Assembly (NCBI GenBank): GCA_934749845.1
Contig: CAKVHQ010000002.1
Location: 53,097 to 117,096 of the forward strand
Length of the DNA stretch: 64,000 nt
DNA from: an uncultured Clostridia bacterium
Lineage (GTDB): Bacteria; Bacillota; Clostridia; Christensenellales; UBA1242
Direction of reading: 5' to 3'
The notes beneath the pieces were generated by a model. That model searched no databases, was not told the DNA's origin, and saw only the letters and a program-made list of their open reading frames with translations. Each line of letters starts with the position of its first letter. Position 1 is the first letter of the stretch. Position numbers and translations under genes: made by a program. Shown here piece by piece: positions 44,227-53,386 of the stretch.

Positions 44227-44246
44227 TTATATTAAGGAGAAAATTT

Positions 44247-44612
44247 ATGTTATTAACTTATTTAAAAGTATTTTTAGTTGGCGGAATTATTTGCTTAATA
44301 GGACAAATACTTATCATCAAAACTAAAATGACTTCGGCAAGAATATTAGTGTCGTTCTTGGTTGCAGGTGTTTTTTTGGAAGGTCTAGGGCTATATGACC
44401 CAATAGTTGATTTTGGAAAAGCAGGGGCAACAGTGCCAATCGTTGGCTTTGGAAGAACACTAGCAAAGGGAGTTATAAAACAAGTGTCAACAAAAGGGGT
44501 TATTGGTCTATTTACAGGAGGACTTATGGCAACCGCAGGCGGAATTGCAGCCGCAGTTTTCTTTTCGTTTATTTTCTCACTGATATTCAGTTCTCACACA
44601 AAAAGATTTTAA
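44247..44612 (+). CDS. spoVAE: SpoVAE (SpoVAEb), DPA channel membrane protein
   Basis: 121 residues with about three to four membrane helices (LTYLKVFLVGGIICLIGQIL at the start; FGKAGATVPIVGFGRTLAKG conserved). Start at 44247 because AAGGAG lies 8 nt upstream; the longer frame would begin within the repeat. It completes a compact spoVA operon; no spoVAA, AB, AEa or AF is seen nearby, which is usual for clostridia. Confidence 0.94.
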   Translation: MLLTYLKVFLVGGIICLIGQILIIKTKMTSARILVSFLVAGVFLEGLGLYDPIVDFGKAGATVPIVGFGRTLAKGVIKQVSTKGVIGLFTGGLMATAGGIAAAVFFSFIFSLIFSSHTKRF

Positions 44613-44614
44613 GA

Positions 44615-44637
44615 ATGGGCATTTGCCCATTTTTGTT
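44615..44637 (+). terminator. Terminator of spoVAC-D-E
   Basis: Perfect ATGGGCA / TGCCCAT stem and Ts directly after the spoVAE stop. Confidence 0.85.
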
Positions 44638-44643
44638 TTGTTA

Positions 44644-44672
44644 GAATTATTGAAATTTATTGTTCATATATT
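44644..44672 (+). promoter_or_regulatory. SigE-type promoter of yunB
   Basis: GAATTATT (44644-44651), 13-nt spacer, CATATATT (44665-44672), the same -10 as the ylxY-like gene. It ends 8 nt before the ATG, so the message is leaderless or nearly so. Confidence 0.5.
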
Positions 44673-44680
44673 TTAAATAT

Positions 44681-45361
44681 ATGGGAAAAGTTTGTTCTAA
44701 CAAAGAATATAAGAAAAGGAAATTAAAAAAACACCTAATAATTCTCACAATAACCGTTTTGATTATAAGCGGAATTTTTGCATATTTTAATCTATATGTT
44801 AATCCTATCGTGGTAACAACAAATAAGTCCACAATTAAAGGGAAAACCAACGAAATAATAAACAAAGCAATAGAGCAAACGCTCAATCAAACCGATGTTT
44901 ATGAACAACTTATAAATGTAAGTTTTGATAATGAAGGTAATGTGACCAGCATAACGGCAAACTCGCTTAATGCCAACAAAATTAACAATTCAATACTATC
45001 TAACTGTCAAGAAGCCTTAAACAACCAATCTAACCTATATTTTGATGTTCCGCTTGGAACTTTTAGTGGAATACCTTTGCTTAATGGCATAGGCCCTAAA
45101 ATAAGAATTAAAATGTTACCTGTTGGCAACATTCAAAGCAGTTTTAAAAGCAATTTCACAAGCGTAGGAATAAATCAAACACATCATGAAATTTTTTTAA
45201 ATTTCAAATTAAGCGTTTCAGTACTTCTGCCCGGAACTGACAAAACAGTTGATGTTTACTCGCAAGTTTTAATTGGCGAAAGCATAATTGTTGGCAAAGT
45301 GCCGGAAATATATTTTGGAAGTAATAATGTGTTAAGCTCTCAACTAAATTTAGTTCCTTAA
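44681..45361 (+). CDS. yunB: YunB, sporulation membrane protein
   Basis: 226 residues. Basic N-terminus, one membrane helix (~20-42), then the YunB domain: INKAIEQTLNQTDVYEQLINV, FDVPLGTFSGIPLLNGIGPKI, FTSVGINQTHHEIFL, IGESIIVGKVPEIYF. YunB is a SigE-controlled protein needed for normal spores in Bacillus; its molecular role is unknown. ATG chosen at 44681; no SD is visible. Confidence 0.92.
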   Translation: MGKVCSNKEYKKRKLKKHLIILTITVLIISGIFAYFNLYVNPIVVTTNKSTIKGKTNEIINKAIEQTLNQTDVYEQLINVSFDNEGNVTSITANSLNANKINNSILSNCQEALNNQSNLYFDVPLGTFSGIPLLNGIGPKIRIKMLPVGNIQSSFKSNFTSVGINQTHHEIFLNFKLSVSVLLPGTDKTVDVYSQVLIGESIIVGKVPEIYFGSNNVLSSQLNLVP

Positions 45362-45604
45362 TGCTCAAAATTTAAATCAATTTAGATTGATTAACTTATT
45401 TATTTAAAAAGTCAAATGACTAAAAAACACTTAAATAAAGCCATACTAAATGGAAACATAACTCGAATTGTATAAAATTCTATAAATAATATTTTCGCCC
45501 TTACACACTTTTAACATAGTTACTTAATTCTTATAAGTTATTTAACAAGCAAATAATCTTAAAACAATAGACTTTTTTTGCTTGTTTTTGTATAATCTAA
45601 AATC
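45362..45604. other. Gap upstream of the cysteine desulfurase
   Basis: 243 nt of AT-rich sequence with no gene. Near its end are TAGACT (45568-45573), a 17-nt spacer and TATAAT (45591-45596), 8 nt before the next ATG, so this promoter also predicts a nearly leaderless message. Confidence 0.45.
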
Positions 45605-46762
45605 ATGAGCGAGAAAATTTTTTTAGACAATGCAAGCACAACAAAAATAGATGAGAAGGTTAACCAACTAATTTCCAAAACAAACTTGGAGGATTTTTAT
45701 AACCCATCAGCAATGTATCATGAAAGTTTAGTAATAAAACAAAAACTAGAGCAAGCACAAAAGACTATTTCAAAGTACCTTAATGTTGAAAGTAAGAATA
45801 TACTTTTTACTAGTGGAGCAACAGAATCCAACAACCTTGCCATTATGGGCAGTGTTACAGCAAAGAAAAATGCAGAATATATCTTTTCAAGTGGAGAACA
45901 CCCATCGGTATCTAATGTTGCAAAATTTTTAGAGCAAAAAGGTATGATTATAAAATTTGTTAAGTTAACTGCTAACGGAGTGGTGGACCTAGACGATTTA
46001 AAGTCTAAATTAAGCCCAAACACTCATTTTGTTAGCATTATGTTTGTAAGCAACGAAACAGGGGCGATAAACGATATTCAAGCCATTTCAAACATAATCA
46101 AGTCATACAACAAAAATATAATTTTTCATGTTGACGGCGTGCAAGCGTTTGGCAAAATTCCATGCGACCTTTCTTCCTTGCAAGTTGACGCATTCTCGAT
46201 TAGCGCTCACAAATTTCATGGACCAAAAGGTGTTGGCGTTTTATATTATAAAAACTTAAATGCATTAAAGCCTCAAATGATTGGAGGCGGACAACAACTA
46301 AATTATCGTAGTGGAACAGAGAATGTTAGCGGAATTTTAGGTATGGAACTTGCATGCCAAATTGCCAACGAAAACATGCAAGAAAACTTTAACAAAGTTG
46401 CTCACTTAAAAAATTTATTTATCGAGCAAATACGCAAAGACTTGGAAGAAGTTGATTACCAAATCAACCAAAACGAAACTAACAACAGCCCATACATTTT
46501 GTCAGTAAGTTTTAAAGGGCTTAAAAGTGAAGTTTTAATGCACTTGCTTGAAAGAGAAAATGTGCTTGTTGGAACAGGAAGTGCTTGTTCAAGCAAGAAA
46601 CAAGAAAACAGAGTTTTACAAAGCATGGGAAAACAACCAGACTATGTTAAAGGCAATATTAGAATTAGTTTTTCAAGAATGAACACAACTGAAGAAGTTG
46701 AAACAGCAAGCAAGGCTTTTACAAAAGCGGTGCTTGAATTAAAACAAAATATAATGGGATAA
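45605..46762 (+). CDS. nifZ: Cysteine desulfurase (NifS/IscS family, likely NifZ role)
   Basis: 385-residue PLP enzyme that releases sulfur from cysteine. PLP lysine in SAHKFHGPKG (~206), the LDNASTTKI start, GATESNN, and the catalytic cysteine loop GTGSACSS near 325. The next gene is thiI, 6 nt on. In Bacillus the pair nifZ-thiI makes 4-thiouridine in tRNA, with NifZ handing sulfur straight to a rhodanese-less ThiI; the same seems true here. No iscU or other Fe-S genes are adjacent. Confidence 0.92.
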   Translation: MSEKIFLDNASTTKIDEKVNQLISKTNLEDFYNPSAMYHESLVIKQKLEQAQKTISKYLNVESKNILFTSGATESNNLAIMGSVTAKKNAEYIFSSGEHPSVSNVAKFLEQKGMIIKFVKLTANGVVDLDDLKSKLSPNTHFVSIMFVSNETGAINDIQAISNIIKSYNKNIIFHVDGVQAFGKIPCDLSSLQVDAFSISAHKFHGPKGVGVLYYKNLNALKPQMIGGGQQLNYRSGTENVSGILGMELACQIANENMQENFNKVAHLKNLFIEQIRKDLEEVDYQINQNETNNSPYILSVSFKGLKSEVLMHLLERENVLVGTGSACSSKKQENRVLQSMGKQPDYVKGNIRISFSRMNTTEEVETASKAFTKAVLELKQNIMG

Positions 46763-46768
46763 GGGACT

Positions 46769-47941
46769 ATGATGGAACAAAAAACCGTATTTTTAATTAG
46801 ATATAGCGAAATTCACTTGAAGGGTGGAAACAGACACTATTTTGAAAAGGCACTATTAAAAAACATCAAAATTGCACTCGAAGATATTGATTGCTCTGTT
46901 AGCATGTTTAGTAGTCGTTACTTTGTTAGCGATTTTGAGCCAAAAGATGAAAACATAATTGAAAAAAGACTAATGACTGTTTTTGGCATTCATTCATTTA
47001 GCAAGGCAATTAGGATTAAAACAGATAAAGCCATATTGTTTAATTTCTTTGAAAACTATAAACTAGATGCAAAAACTTTTAAAGTGTCAACAACACGAGC
47101 AGACAAAAGTTTTCCTATGAGTTCTATGGAAATTTCACGAGAGATTGGTGGAGTTATCCTTGAAAATAATCCTAATGTGGAAGTCGATTTGCACAGCCCA
47201 GAAAAAGTAGTATCTATTGATATTCGAGAAAATGGATTTACTTATATTTTTGACGACAGCGTTAAAGCACTAGGTGGAATGCCAGTTGGAACAGCAGGAA
47301 AAGGTCTTGTTTTACTTTCAGGCGGAATTGATAGCCCAGTTGCTGCATTTAGAATTTCAAAGCGTGGAATGAACATTATGGGTATTCATTTTCACAGTTA
47401 TCCATACACCAGTGAACAAGCAAAAAACAAAGTTGTTAAACTTGCTTCGCTAGTTAAACCATACACTCAAATTTACAAACTAATTTGCATACCTTTCACA
47501 AAAATTCAAGAAGAAATTCACAAGCATTGCGACCCAGAATTTATGATAACTATAATGCGTAGATTTATGGTTAGAATTGCCGAAAAAGTGGCAAAAACAT
47601 ATAAATGTCAAGCGTTGGTTACAGGCGAAAGTTTAGGGCAAGTTGCTAGTCAAACAATAGAGAGCATAACCAGCACAAACAGCGTGGCACAAACTATGCC
47701 AATATTAAGACCTTTAATTTCTATGGATAAAGAAGAAATTGTGGAAATTGCAAAAAATATTAACACATTTGAAACATCAATTTTGCCATACGAAGATTGT
47801 TGCACTGTCTTTTTACCAAAATTTCCAGTAATCAAGCCAAAACTGGAAAAGGTAATAAGAGAAGAAAGCAAGTTAGACATTGACGCATTAGTTGACGATG
47901 CTGTTAATAATTTGGAAGAGATAATCGTACCAAAAGAATAA
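46769..47941 (+). CDS. thiI: ThiI, tRNA 4-thiouridine synthase (no rhodanese domain)
   Basis: 390 residues: ferredoxin-like start (IRYSEIHLKGGNR), THUMP domain (~60-165), then the PP-loop ATPase with SGGIDSPVAAF (~183-193). It stops at the length of the Bacillus enzyme and lacks the C-terminal rhodanese domain of the E. coli form. Two ATGs in a row (46769, 46772) are both possible. Ends at a terminator. Confidence 0.95.
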   Translation: MMEQKTVFLIRYSEIHLKGGNRHYFEKALLKNIKIALEDIDCSVSMFSSRYFVSDFEPKDENIIEKRLMTVFGIHSFSKAIRIKTDKAILFNFFENYKLDAKTFKVSTTRADKSFPMSSMEISREIGGVILENNPNVEVDLHSPEKVVSIDIRENGFTYIFDDSVKALGGMPVGTAGKGLVLLSGGIDSPVAAFRISKRGMNIMGIHFHSYPYTSEQAKNKVVKLASLVKPYTQIYKLICIPFTKIQEEIHKHCDPEFMITIMRRFMVRIAEKVAKTYKCQALVTGESLGQVASQTIESITSTNSVAQTMPILRPLISMDKEEIVEIAKNINTFETSILPYEDCCTVFLPKFPVIKPKLEKVIREESKLDIDALVDDAVNNLEEIIVPKE

Positions 47942-47963
47942 AAGCCATTTTTGGCTTTTTTTA
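47941..47963 (+). terminator. Terminator of nifZ-thiI
   Basis: AAAGCCA / TGGCTTT stem with a 4-nt loop and Ts right after the thiI stop. Confidence 0.85.
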
Positions 47964-48001
47964 TTTTTACTTTTATAGACAAAATTTGAACATTATTTTA
48001 T

Positions 48002-48030
48002 TTGACTTTATGGCAAAAAAAATGTAAAGT
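48002..48030 (+). promoter_or_regulatory. Putative SigA promoter of rny
   Basis: TTGACT (48002-48007), 17-nt spacer, TAAAGT (48025-48030), giving a 5' UTR of about 135 nt. Confidence 0.5.
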
Positions 48031-48083
48031 GATTATGTATATAAATTTATCTTTCAATTTTTTATAAAATTTTATATATATTT

Positions 48084-48141
48084 CAAAGTGTATTTTATTA
48101 GTTATAGGCAGTAGCCTATATGTTTGTGCATCTACACTTTG
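48084..48141 (+). promoter_or_regulatory. Structured 5' UTR element before rny
   Basis: Outer arms CAAAGTGTA (48084-48092) and TACACTTTG (48133-48141) are perfectly complementary; between them lies an inner hairpin TATAGGC / GCCTATA with a 4-nt loop (48103-48120). No T run follows, so it is not a terminator. It may be a binding or cleavage site in the rny leader. Confidence 0.5.
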
Positions 48142-48174
48142 GTCTTAAAAATTTTTAAAGGAGTTAGGCAAAAC

Positions 48175-49773
48175 ATGACAAGTATTTTTAACATGCTTGC
48201 CACTTTAGAAGTTCCTGTTTGGGTTTCCATATTAGTAGTCATCATTGCACTATCTTGTGGTTTAGTTTGTGGCTACTTTGTTGATAAACACTTAACAACA
48301 AAGAAATTTGGAAAAGCAAAAAATGCTGCAAACAAAATTATTGAAGATGCTTATGTTGAAGTAAAAACAACAAAAAAAGAAGCAATCTTGGAAACCAAAG
48401 AGCAAATTCAAAAACTCAAAGCAGATGCCGACGAAGAAATTCGCCAACGCAGATTTGAAGTTCAAAAACAAGAAGACAGAATGGCTCAAAGGGAAGAGTT
48501 CTTAACAAAAAAAGAGGAACAACTAGACAAAAGGCAAGATATTATTGACCAAACAAAACAAAGACAAGAAGAGATGGAAAAATCTCTTGAAGCAGAAAAA
48601 CAAAAAGTGGCTCAACTTCAAAGCGATGCTAAACTTGAATTAGAAAGAGTAAGTGGGCTAACCAAAGAAGACGCTAAAAAAGAGTTGCTTGCAACTTATG
48701 AAGAAGAAGCAAAAATCGACGCCGTAAGGCTTGTTCGCAATATTGAAGAAAAAGCCAAAGACGAAGCAGAAAAGAAAGCAAGAAACATCATTACAGGCGC
48801 AATTCAACGATATGCAGCCGACCAAACAAGTGAAGTCACAGTTTCAACTGTTATTCTTCCAAACGATGAAATGAAAGGAAGAATTATCGGTCGTGAAGGA
48901 CGAAACATCCGTGCGCTTGAACAAGCAACAGGAGTTGACTTTATCGTTGATGACACACCAGAAAGCATTGTAATTTCTGGATTTGACCCAGTTAGACGAG
49001 AAGTTGCAAGACAAACCCTTGAAAAACTCATTATTGATGGACGTATTCATCCAGCAAGAATTGAGGAAATGGTTGCAAAAGTGCAACGAGAAATTGACCA
49101 AACAATTAAAGAAGCAGGCGAAAACACCGCATTTGATGCTGGCATTCATGGAATTCACCCAGAACTATTAAAAGTTTTAGGAAGATTGAAATACAGAACA
49201 AGTTACGGTCAAAATGTTTTAAAACATTCGCTTGAAGTATGCCATATTGCAGGAGCACTTGCTGCCGAACTTGGTGCAGATGTTAAAATTGCAAAACGCG
49301 GTGGATTGCTTCACGATATAGGCAAAGCCCTAGACCAAGAAACCGAAGGAACACATGTATCCATTGGTGTTGACTTATGCCGAAAATATCACGAAAGCGA
49401 AGAAGTTATTCATTGTATTGAAGCCCACCACGGTGGCGTTGAATATAGAACAGTTGAAGCAATGATTGTTCAAGCAGCAGATGCAATTTCAAGTGCAAGA
49501 CCGGGCGCAAGGCGTGAAAACATCGAAAACTATATTAAAAGACTTACACAACTTGAAGAGATTGCCAACAGTTTCAAAGGCGTTGACAAATCCTACGCAA
49601 TTCAAGCAGGTCGTGAAGTTAGAATTATTGTTAAACCAGATGAAATTAAAGACGAAGATGCAGAATTTTTGGCAAGAGATATTGCTCGTAAGATTGAAAA
49701 CGAAATGCAGTATCCAGGTCAAATTAAAGTTAATGTTATTCGTGAATGGCGTTCAACTGATTATGCAAAATAA
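48175..49773 (+). CDS. rny: RNase Y
   Basis: 532-residue membrane endoribonuclease that starts mRNA decay. N-terminal membrane helix (~10-32), long coiled coil (~35-200), KH domain with GRIIGREGRNIRALEQATG, HD domain with LLHDIGKA (~380) and the EAHHGG motif. Start at 48175, where AAAGGAG lies 12 nt upstream; the longer frame to 48124 overlaps the hairpin element. A single-gene unit. Confidence 0.95.
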   Translation: MTSIFNMLATLEVPVWVSILVVIIALSCGLVCGYFVDKHLTTKKFGKAKNAANKIIEDAYVEVKTTKKEAILETKEQIQKLKADADEEIRQRRFEVQKQEDRMAQREEFLTKKEEQLDKRQDIIDQTKQRQEEMEKSLEAEKQKVAQLQSDAKLELERVSGLTKEDAKKELLATYEEEAKIDAVRLVRNIEEKAKDEAEKKARNIITGAIQRYAADQTSEVTVSTVILPNDEMKGRIIGREGRNIRALEQATGVDFIVDDTPESIVISGFDPVRREVARQTLEKLIIDGRIHPARIEEMVAKVQREIDQTIKEAGENTAFDAGIHGIHPELLKVLGRLKYRTSYGQNVLKHSLEVCHIAGALAAELGADVKIAKRGGLLHDIGKALDQETEGTHVSIGVDLCRKYHESEEVIHCIEAHHGGVEYRTVEAMIVQAADAISSARPGARRENIENYIKRLTQLEEIANSFKGVDKSYAIQAGREVRIIVKPDEIKDEDAEFLARDIARKIENEMQYPGQIKVNVIREWRSTDYAK

Positions 49774-49778
49774 AAAAG

Positions 49779-49810
49779 AAAAACGAGCCTATAAAGGTTC
49801 GTTTTTTTTC
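49779..49810 (+). terminator. Terminator of rny
   Basis: AAACGAGCC / GGTTCGTTT stem (one G-T pair), 6-nt loop and eight Ts. Confidence 0.9.
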
Positions 49811-49901
49811 ATAAATAAACTTTATAATTTTTTAAAATAAAAGTTGTGTCAAAAGTTGTGTCAATATATTTTTATTTTATTTTTTATTTTTGTAATGAAA
49901 T

Positions 49902-49924
49902 AAAAAAAGCCCGAAATTTCGGGC
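49902..49924 (-). terminator. Terminator of tRNA-Trp
   Basis: Self-complementary GCCCGAAATTTCGGGC followed by seven Ts on the minus strand, 9 nt after the tRNA. Confidence 0.85.
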
Positions 49925-49932
49925 AATTTTAA

Positions 49933-50008
49933 TGGCAGGCGAAGTAGGACTCGAACCCACGACCAACGGTTTTGGAGACCGCGACTCTACCAACTGAGCT
50001 ATTCGCCT
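49933..50008 (-). tRNA. tRNA-Trp (CCA)
   Basis: 76-nt cloverleaf on the minus strand: acceptor AGGCGAA / TTCGCCT, anticodon loop CTCCAAA (CCA), discriminator G and encoded CCA. Confidence 0.97.
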
Positions 50009-50120
50009 AAGTGTTATTATCATAACTCATTATATATTTTTTGTCAAGAAATATTGTACAAAATATAAGTATTCAAGGAAAATAGTGGACTTTTATTTTT
50101 TTGCTTGCTAAAATTTCTAC

Positions 50121-50582
50121 ATGGAAAATTTACCAGTAGTTGATTTATACACAGACGGAGCTTGTAGCCAAAATGGAACATGGATTGGCGGATATGGTGC
50201 TGTGCTAATTTATGGCGATAACATTAAAGAAATAAGCGGTTATGAAGAAAACACAACCAACAACAAAATGGAACTAAAAGCCGTTATTGAGGGTTTAAAA
50301 GCATTAAAGCGAAAAGTTAGTGTAACTGTTTATACCGACAGTGCTTATGTTTACAATGCCTTTAAAAATAACTGGATTGAAGCATGGCAAAACAATGGCT
50401 GGATTAACTCTCAAAATAAGCCAGTGTCGAACAAGGATTTATGGTTAGAACTAATTGCCCTGTGTGACAAGCACCAAGTTTCATGGCAAAAAGTTAAGGG
50501 ACATGCAGACAATAAATATAACAATCAATGCGACAAACTCGCAACAGAACAAATCAAACTACATAGCAAAAAAGACGAATAA
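50121..50582 (+). CDS. rnhA: Ribonuclease HI
   Basis: 153 residues; cleaves RNA in RNA-DNA hybrids. Active-site acids visible: YTDGACS (Asp10-type), NNKMELKAVIEGL (Glu48-type), YTDSAYVYNAF (Asp70-type), and the final Asp in NNQCDKLA. The basic handle region (WIEAWQNNGWINSQNKPVSN) is present. The ATG lies 6 nt after TAAAAT with no SD, so the message may be leaderless. Confidence 0.95.
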   Translation: MENLPVVDLYTDGACSQNGTWIGGYGAVLIYGDNIKEISGYEENTTNNKMELKAVIEGLKALKRKVSVTVYTDSAYVYNAFKNNWIEAWQNNGWINSQNKPVSNKDLWLELIALCDKHQVSWQKVKGHADNKYNNQCDKLATEQIKLHSKKDE

Positions 50583-50609
50583 AAAACACTCAAAATTGAG
50601 TGTTTTTTT
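50581..50609. terminator. Bidirectional terminator between rnhA and the ABC operon
   Basis: AAAAAACACTCAA / TTGAGTGTTTTTT stem with a 2-base centre, Ts on both strands. Confidence 0.85.
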
Positions 50610-50617
50610 GTTATTTA

Positions 50618-52384
50618 TTATCTCATATCTCTACGCTTAAATACTTCAAATATTAAAACTGTTAAGCCAATAATTGAAATTAAGGTGTAAACAGCGCTTA
50701 TCCAGAAGTTAACTCCGTTTGCAACAGGCGATGTTAAAACTGAAGCAAGGAAATCGTTACTTGTGGATACAAACGAACTTCCAAAATATTTGTACAAGTT
50801 GATATTTGTGAATGGAAGAACTGCTAGCCAAGCCGATTTTCCAAGTAAAGTATTTAACACAAGTGTTCCAAAGAAGGCTAAAATAGAAACTGCTACTGAA
50901 CCTATTTGTGATTTAAACAATAGTGAAATTGCCATGGCAAGTAATACAAAGAATACCATTTCTACCATTAAAGTTAAAAGCATAATTGCATATAAAGCGA
51001 AAGGTGACATAGCCACAGCCTTGGTTGCATTAAATACAACTAGAACTTGCATACTTGCTCCGCCATAGGAGATTAGTCCCATAATTAAAGTTGCAACAGC
51101 ACTAACTAAAATCAAAATAATTCCAATAAGAAGTGTTGCTAACAATTTACCACCAAGGATTTTTTCTCTTTTATATGGTCTAATTGCAAGCATTTTCATA
51201 GTGCCAGATTGTAACTCGCCAGTAATTGTGGTGGCAGCAACTGTAACTACATATATAATTATAATAAACATGCAAAGTCTTAAAGCGTAATATGAAAAGT
51301 CATAGCAGTTAATTTTGAAATTGGATGGTTGCATTAAGTTGAATGGATTTGCGTAATCCATACTGCATGTTCCATGATTAGAGTAGTAGATGAGTTTTGA
51401 TTGTGTTTCTTGGGCTTCGTAAAAGTTAAAGTTTTCCAAGCCATAAAAACTATTTAATTGTGTTCCGCTATAATCTTTCAAAGCATTAAGATAAATTCCG
51501 TTTGTAACAAGTTCTAATGTTTCGTTACAATGCAACTTAAATTTGGTTGCAAGAAGTGAAAGGTGGTTTATATTGCTTGTTCTAGTGTTTTCAGTTCCAC
51601 TTTTGTTTGCTTCGTGGAATTGGTCAATTTCGGCACGAATTTCGCTAATTTTGGTTCTTGCAACATTAACATATTCATACAACGAATTAACATAACTTGC
51701 ATCTGGTTGGAAAGGTTTTAATTTGTTGATATAACCGGATAAGATAGGAGAGAACTTGCTACCAATTTCTCTTACAAAATCATTAACCAAAACTTCTTCG
51801 TCGCTATGTGCAGATGAGTAGTTAACCATATCATCATGCCATTGAGTAACTTGCGATAAAATTTGGCGATTTAGTTTAGCGTTGGTTAAAACATGAATTT
51901 CTTGTTTGCCAATTTGGCTTACGCCACCAAATTGATTATCATATTTTCCAACATTTTCGCTGTAATAATTTTTAAAATCGGTGAAGGACTCAATAAATTT
52001 ATTGCGTTCTGTTTTTGTATCTGCAGTTGAGCCTCTTGATAATGAATCTCTAAACTTAACATATTGTTGATACATTGCTTCAACTTTGGCATTTAAACTG
52101 CCAATTATGTCGTTTTCGGTTACATAACTATCAATAAAACTTTGAGCAGAGTCGATGTTCCTTTCAAAATTATTTAAAGAATTTGCTAGTGTTCCATTTA
52201 ACTCTGTATAAAATTTATCAACAGTGTTCGCACTTGATGATGGCGTAACATAATATTTATCTCTGTCGCTTGGGCTATACAAAAATGAACAGCACGCAAG
52301 AACAAAAATCAAAATACCAGCCAAAACATAAATGCCGGGCTTATAAAACAATTTTTTAAATTCTGCTTTGCAAATACGAAACAT
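50618..52384 (-). CDS. ABC-2-type exporter permease
   Basis: 588 residues. One helix at ~17-35, a large, mostly helical extracytoplasmic region (~40-375), then five or six membrane helices in the C-terminal third; after the first of these lies the ABC-2 motif TITGELQSGTMKMLAIRPYKREKILGGK. Partner of the ATPase gene 9 nt upstream. Substrate unknown: the large outer domain recalls ABC-2 exporters involved in lipid, bacteriocin or antibiotic export. Confidence 0.88.
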   Translation of the reverse strand: MFRICKAEFKKLFYKPGIYVLAGILIFVLACCSFLYSPSDRDKYYVTPSSSANTVDKFYTELNGTLANSLNNFERNIDSAQSFIDSYVTENDIIGSLNAKVEAMYQQYVKFRDSLSRGSTADTKTERNKFIESFTDFKNYYSENVGKYDNQFGGVSQIGKQEIHVLTNAKLNRQILSQVTQWHDDMVNYSSAHSDEEVLVNDFVREIGSKFSPILSGYINKLKPFQPDASYVNSLYEYVNVARTKISEIRAEIDQFHEANKSGTENTRTSNINHLSLLATKFKLHCNETLELVTNGIYLNALKDYSGTQLNSFYGLENFNFYEAQETQSKLIYYSNHGTCSMDYANPFNLMQPSNFKINCYDFSYYALRLCMFIIIIYVVTVAATTITGELQSGTMKMLAIRPYKREKILGGKLLATLLIGIILILVSAVATLIMGLISYGGASMQVLVVFNATKAVAMSPFALYAIMLLTLMVEMVFFVLLAMAISLLFKSQIGSVAVSILAFFGTLVLNTLLGKSAWLAVLPFTNINLYKYFGSSFVSTSNDFLASVLTSPVANGVNFWISAVYTLISIIGLTVLIFEVFKRRDMR

Positions 52385-52393
52385 AATTTTCTC

Positions 52394-53329
52394 CTATTTA
52401 ATACTATTTATTGCTTTTTTCTTTGAAACTAATTCAGTGAACACTTCTTCAAGTGATTTTGTTATAGTGCTAATTCCATAAATTGAAATGCCTTCTTTAA
52501 TAAGCATAGATGTTACGACTGGGATTTTTCGTTCGTTCATTTCAAAAATAATAGTGTTTCCAGCCAAATATACCGGTACTTTATAATTTAGAATGATAAG
52601 TTTGCCCGCAAAATTTGGATAGTCAACTTTGATGCAAACCTTGTTTTGTTTTTCAATACCCTTTTTAAGTTGTTCGATTGTTTTAACTTCAATAAGTTTG
52701 CCACCATCAATAATCCCAACAGTGTCGCATAATTGTTCCATTTCGGAAAGAATATGGCTGGATATCAAAATTGAAATTTTTTGTTCCTGCGCCAACTTTC
52801 TTAAAAATGTTCTCATTTCTTTTATGCCATTTGGGTCTAATCCATTTGTTGGTTCATCTAATATCAAAAGTTTTGGATTGTGGAGAAGTGCTTGTGCAAT
52901 ACCAACTCTTTGTTTCATGCCCAAAGAGTAAGTTTTCACTTTATCAAAAATTCTTTTTTCCATTCCAACTAATCTTACAACTTCATTTATTCTTTGTTGT
53001 GAAATGTGAGGGTAGAGGCTAGCAAAATATTTTAAGTTATCCATTCCAGACATATATGGATACAATTCTGGATTTTCAATAATTCCACCAACATTTAAAA
53101 TTGCTTTTTCAAAATCTTTTTTAATATTTTTGCCGCAAATAAAAACTGTTCCAGTTGTGCATGAAATTAAACCAGTTATCATTTTTATAATTGTTGTTTT
53201 TCCAGCGCCATTAGGACCGATTAACCCAAAAATTTCCCCTTCAAAAATTTGAAAGGAAACATTATCAACGGCAACTCTTTCGCCAAATTTTTTTGTTACA
53301 TTGGCAACATCTAAAACTATTTTTGTCAA
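52394..53329 (-). CDS. ABC transporter ATP-binding protein
   Basis: 311 residues. Walker A GPNGAGKTT (~36-44), signature YSLGMKQRVGIAQAL, Walker B LLILDEPTNGLDP and H-loop ISSHILSEMEQL, plus a ~90-residue C-terminal extension as in BcrA/NatA-type exporters. The start is a TTG at 53329 with AAGGAG 10 nt upstream. It sits between the padR-like gene (57 nt upstream) and the permease; all three are on the minus strand. Confidence 0.93.
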   Translation of the reverse strand: MTKIVLDVANVTKKFGERVAVDNVSFQIFEGEIFGLIGPNGAGKTTIIKMITGLISCTTGTVFICGKNIKKDFEKAILNVGGIIENPELYPYMSGMDNLKYFASLYPHISQQRINEVVRLVGMEKRIFDKVKTYSLGMKQRVGIAQALLHNPKLLILDEPTNGLDPNGIKEMRTFLRKLAQEQKISILISSHILSEMEQLCDTVGIIDGGKLIEVKTIEQLKKGIEKQNKVCIKVDYPNFAGKLIILNYKVPVYLAGNTIIFEMNERKIPVVTSMLIKEGISIYGISTITKSLEEVFTELVSKKKAINSIK

Positions 53330-53386
53330 AATATTTTATCTCCTTATTATTATAATAATAACATTCAAAAAACAAAACTGCAAAAA

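Noticed and set aside
50763..51068. 101-codon plus-strand frame opposite the ABC permease
   Set aside because: Antisense shadow of the membrane helices of the permease gene.
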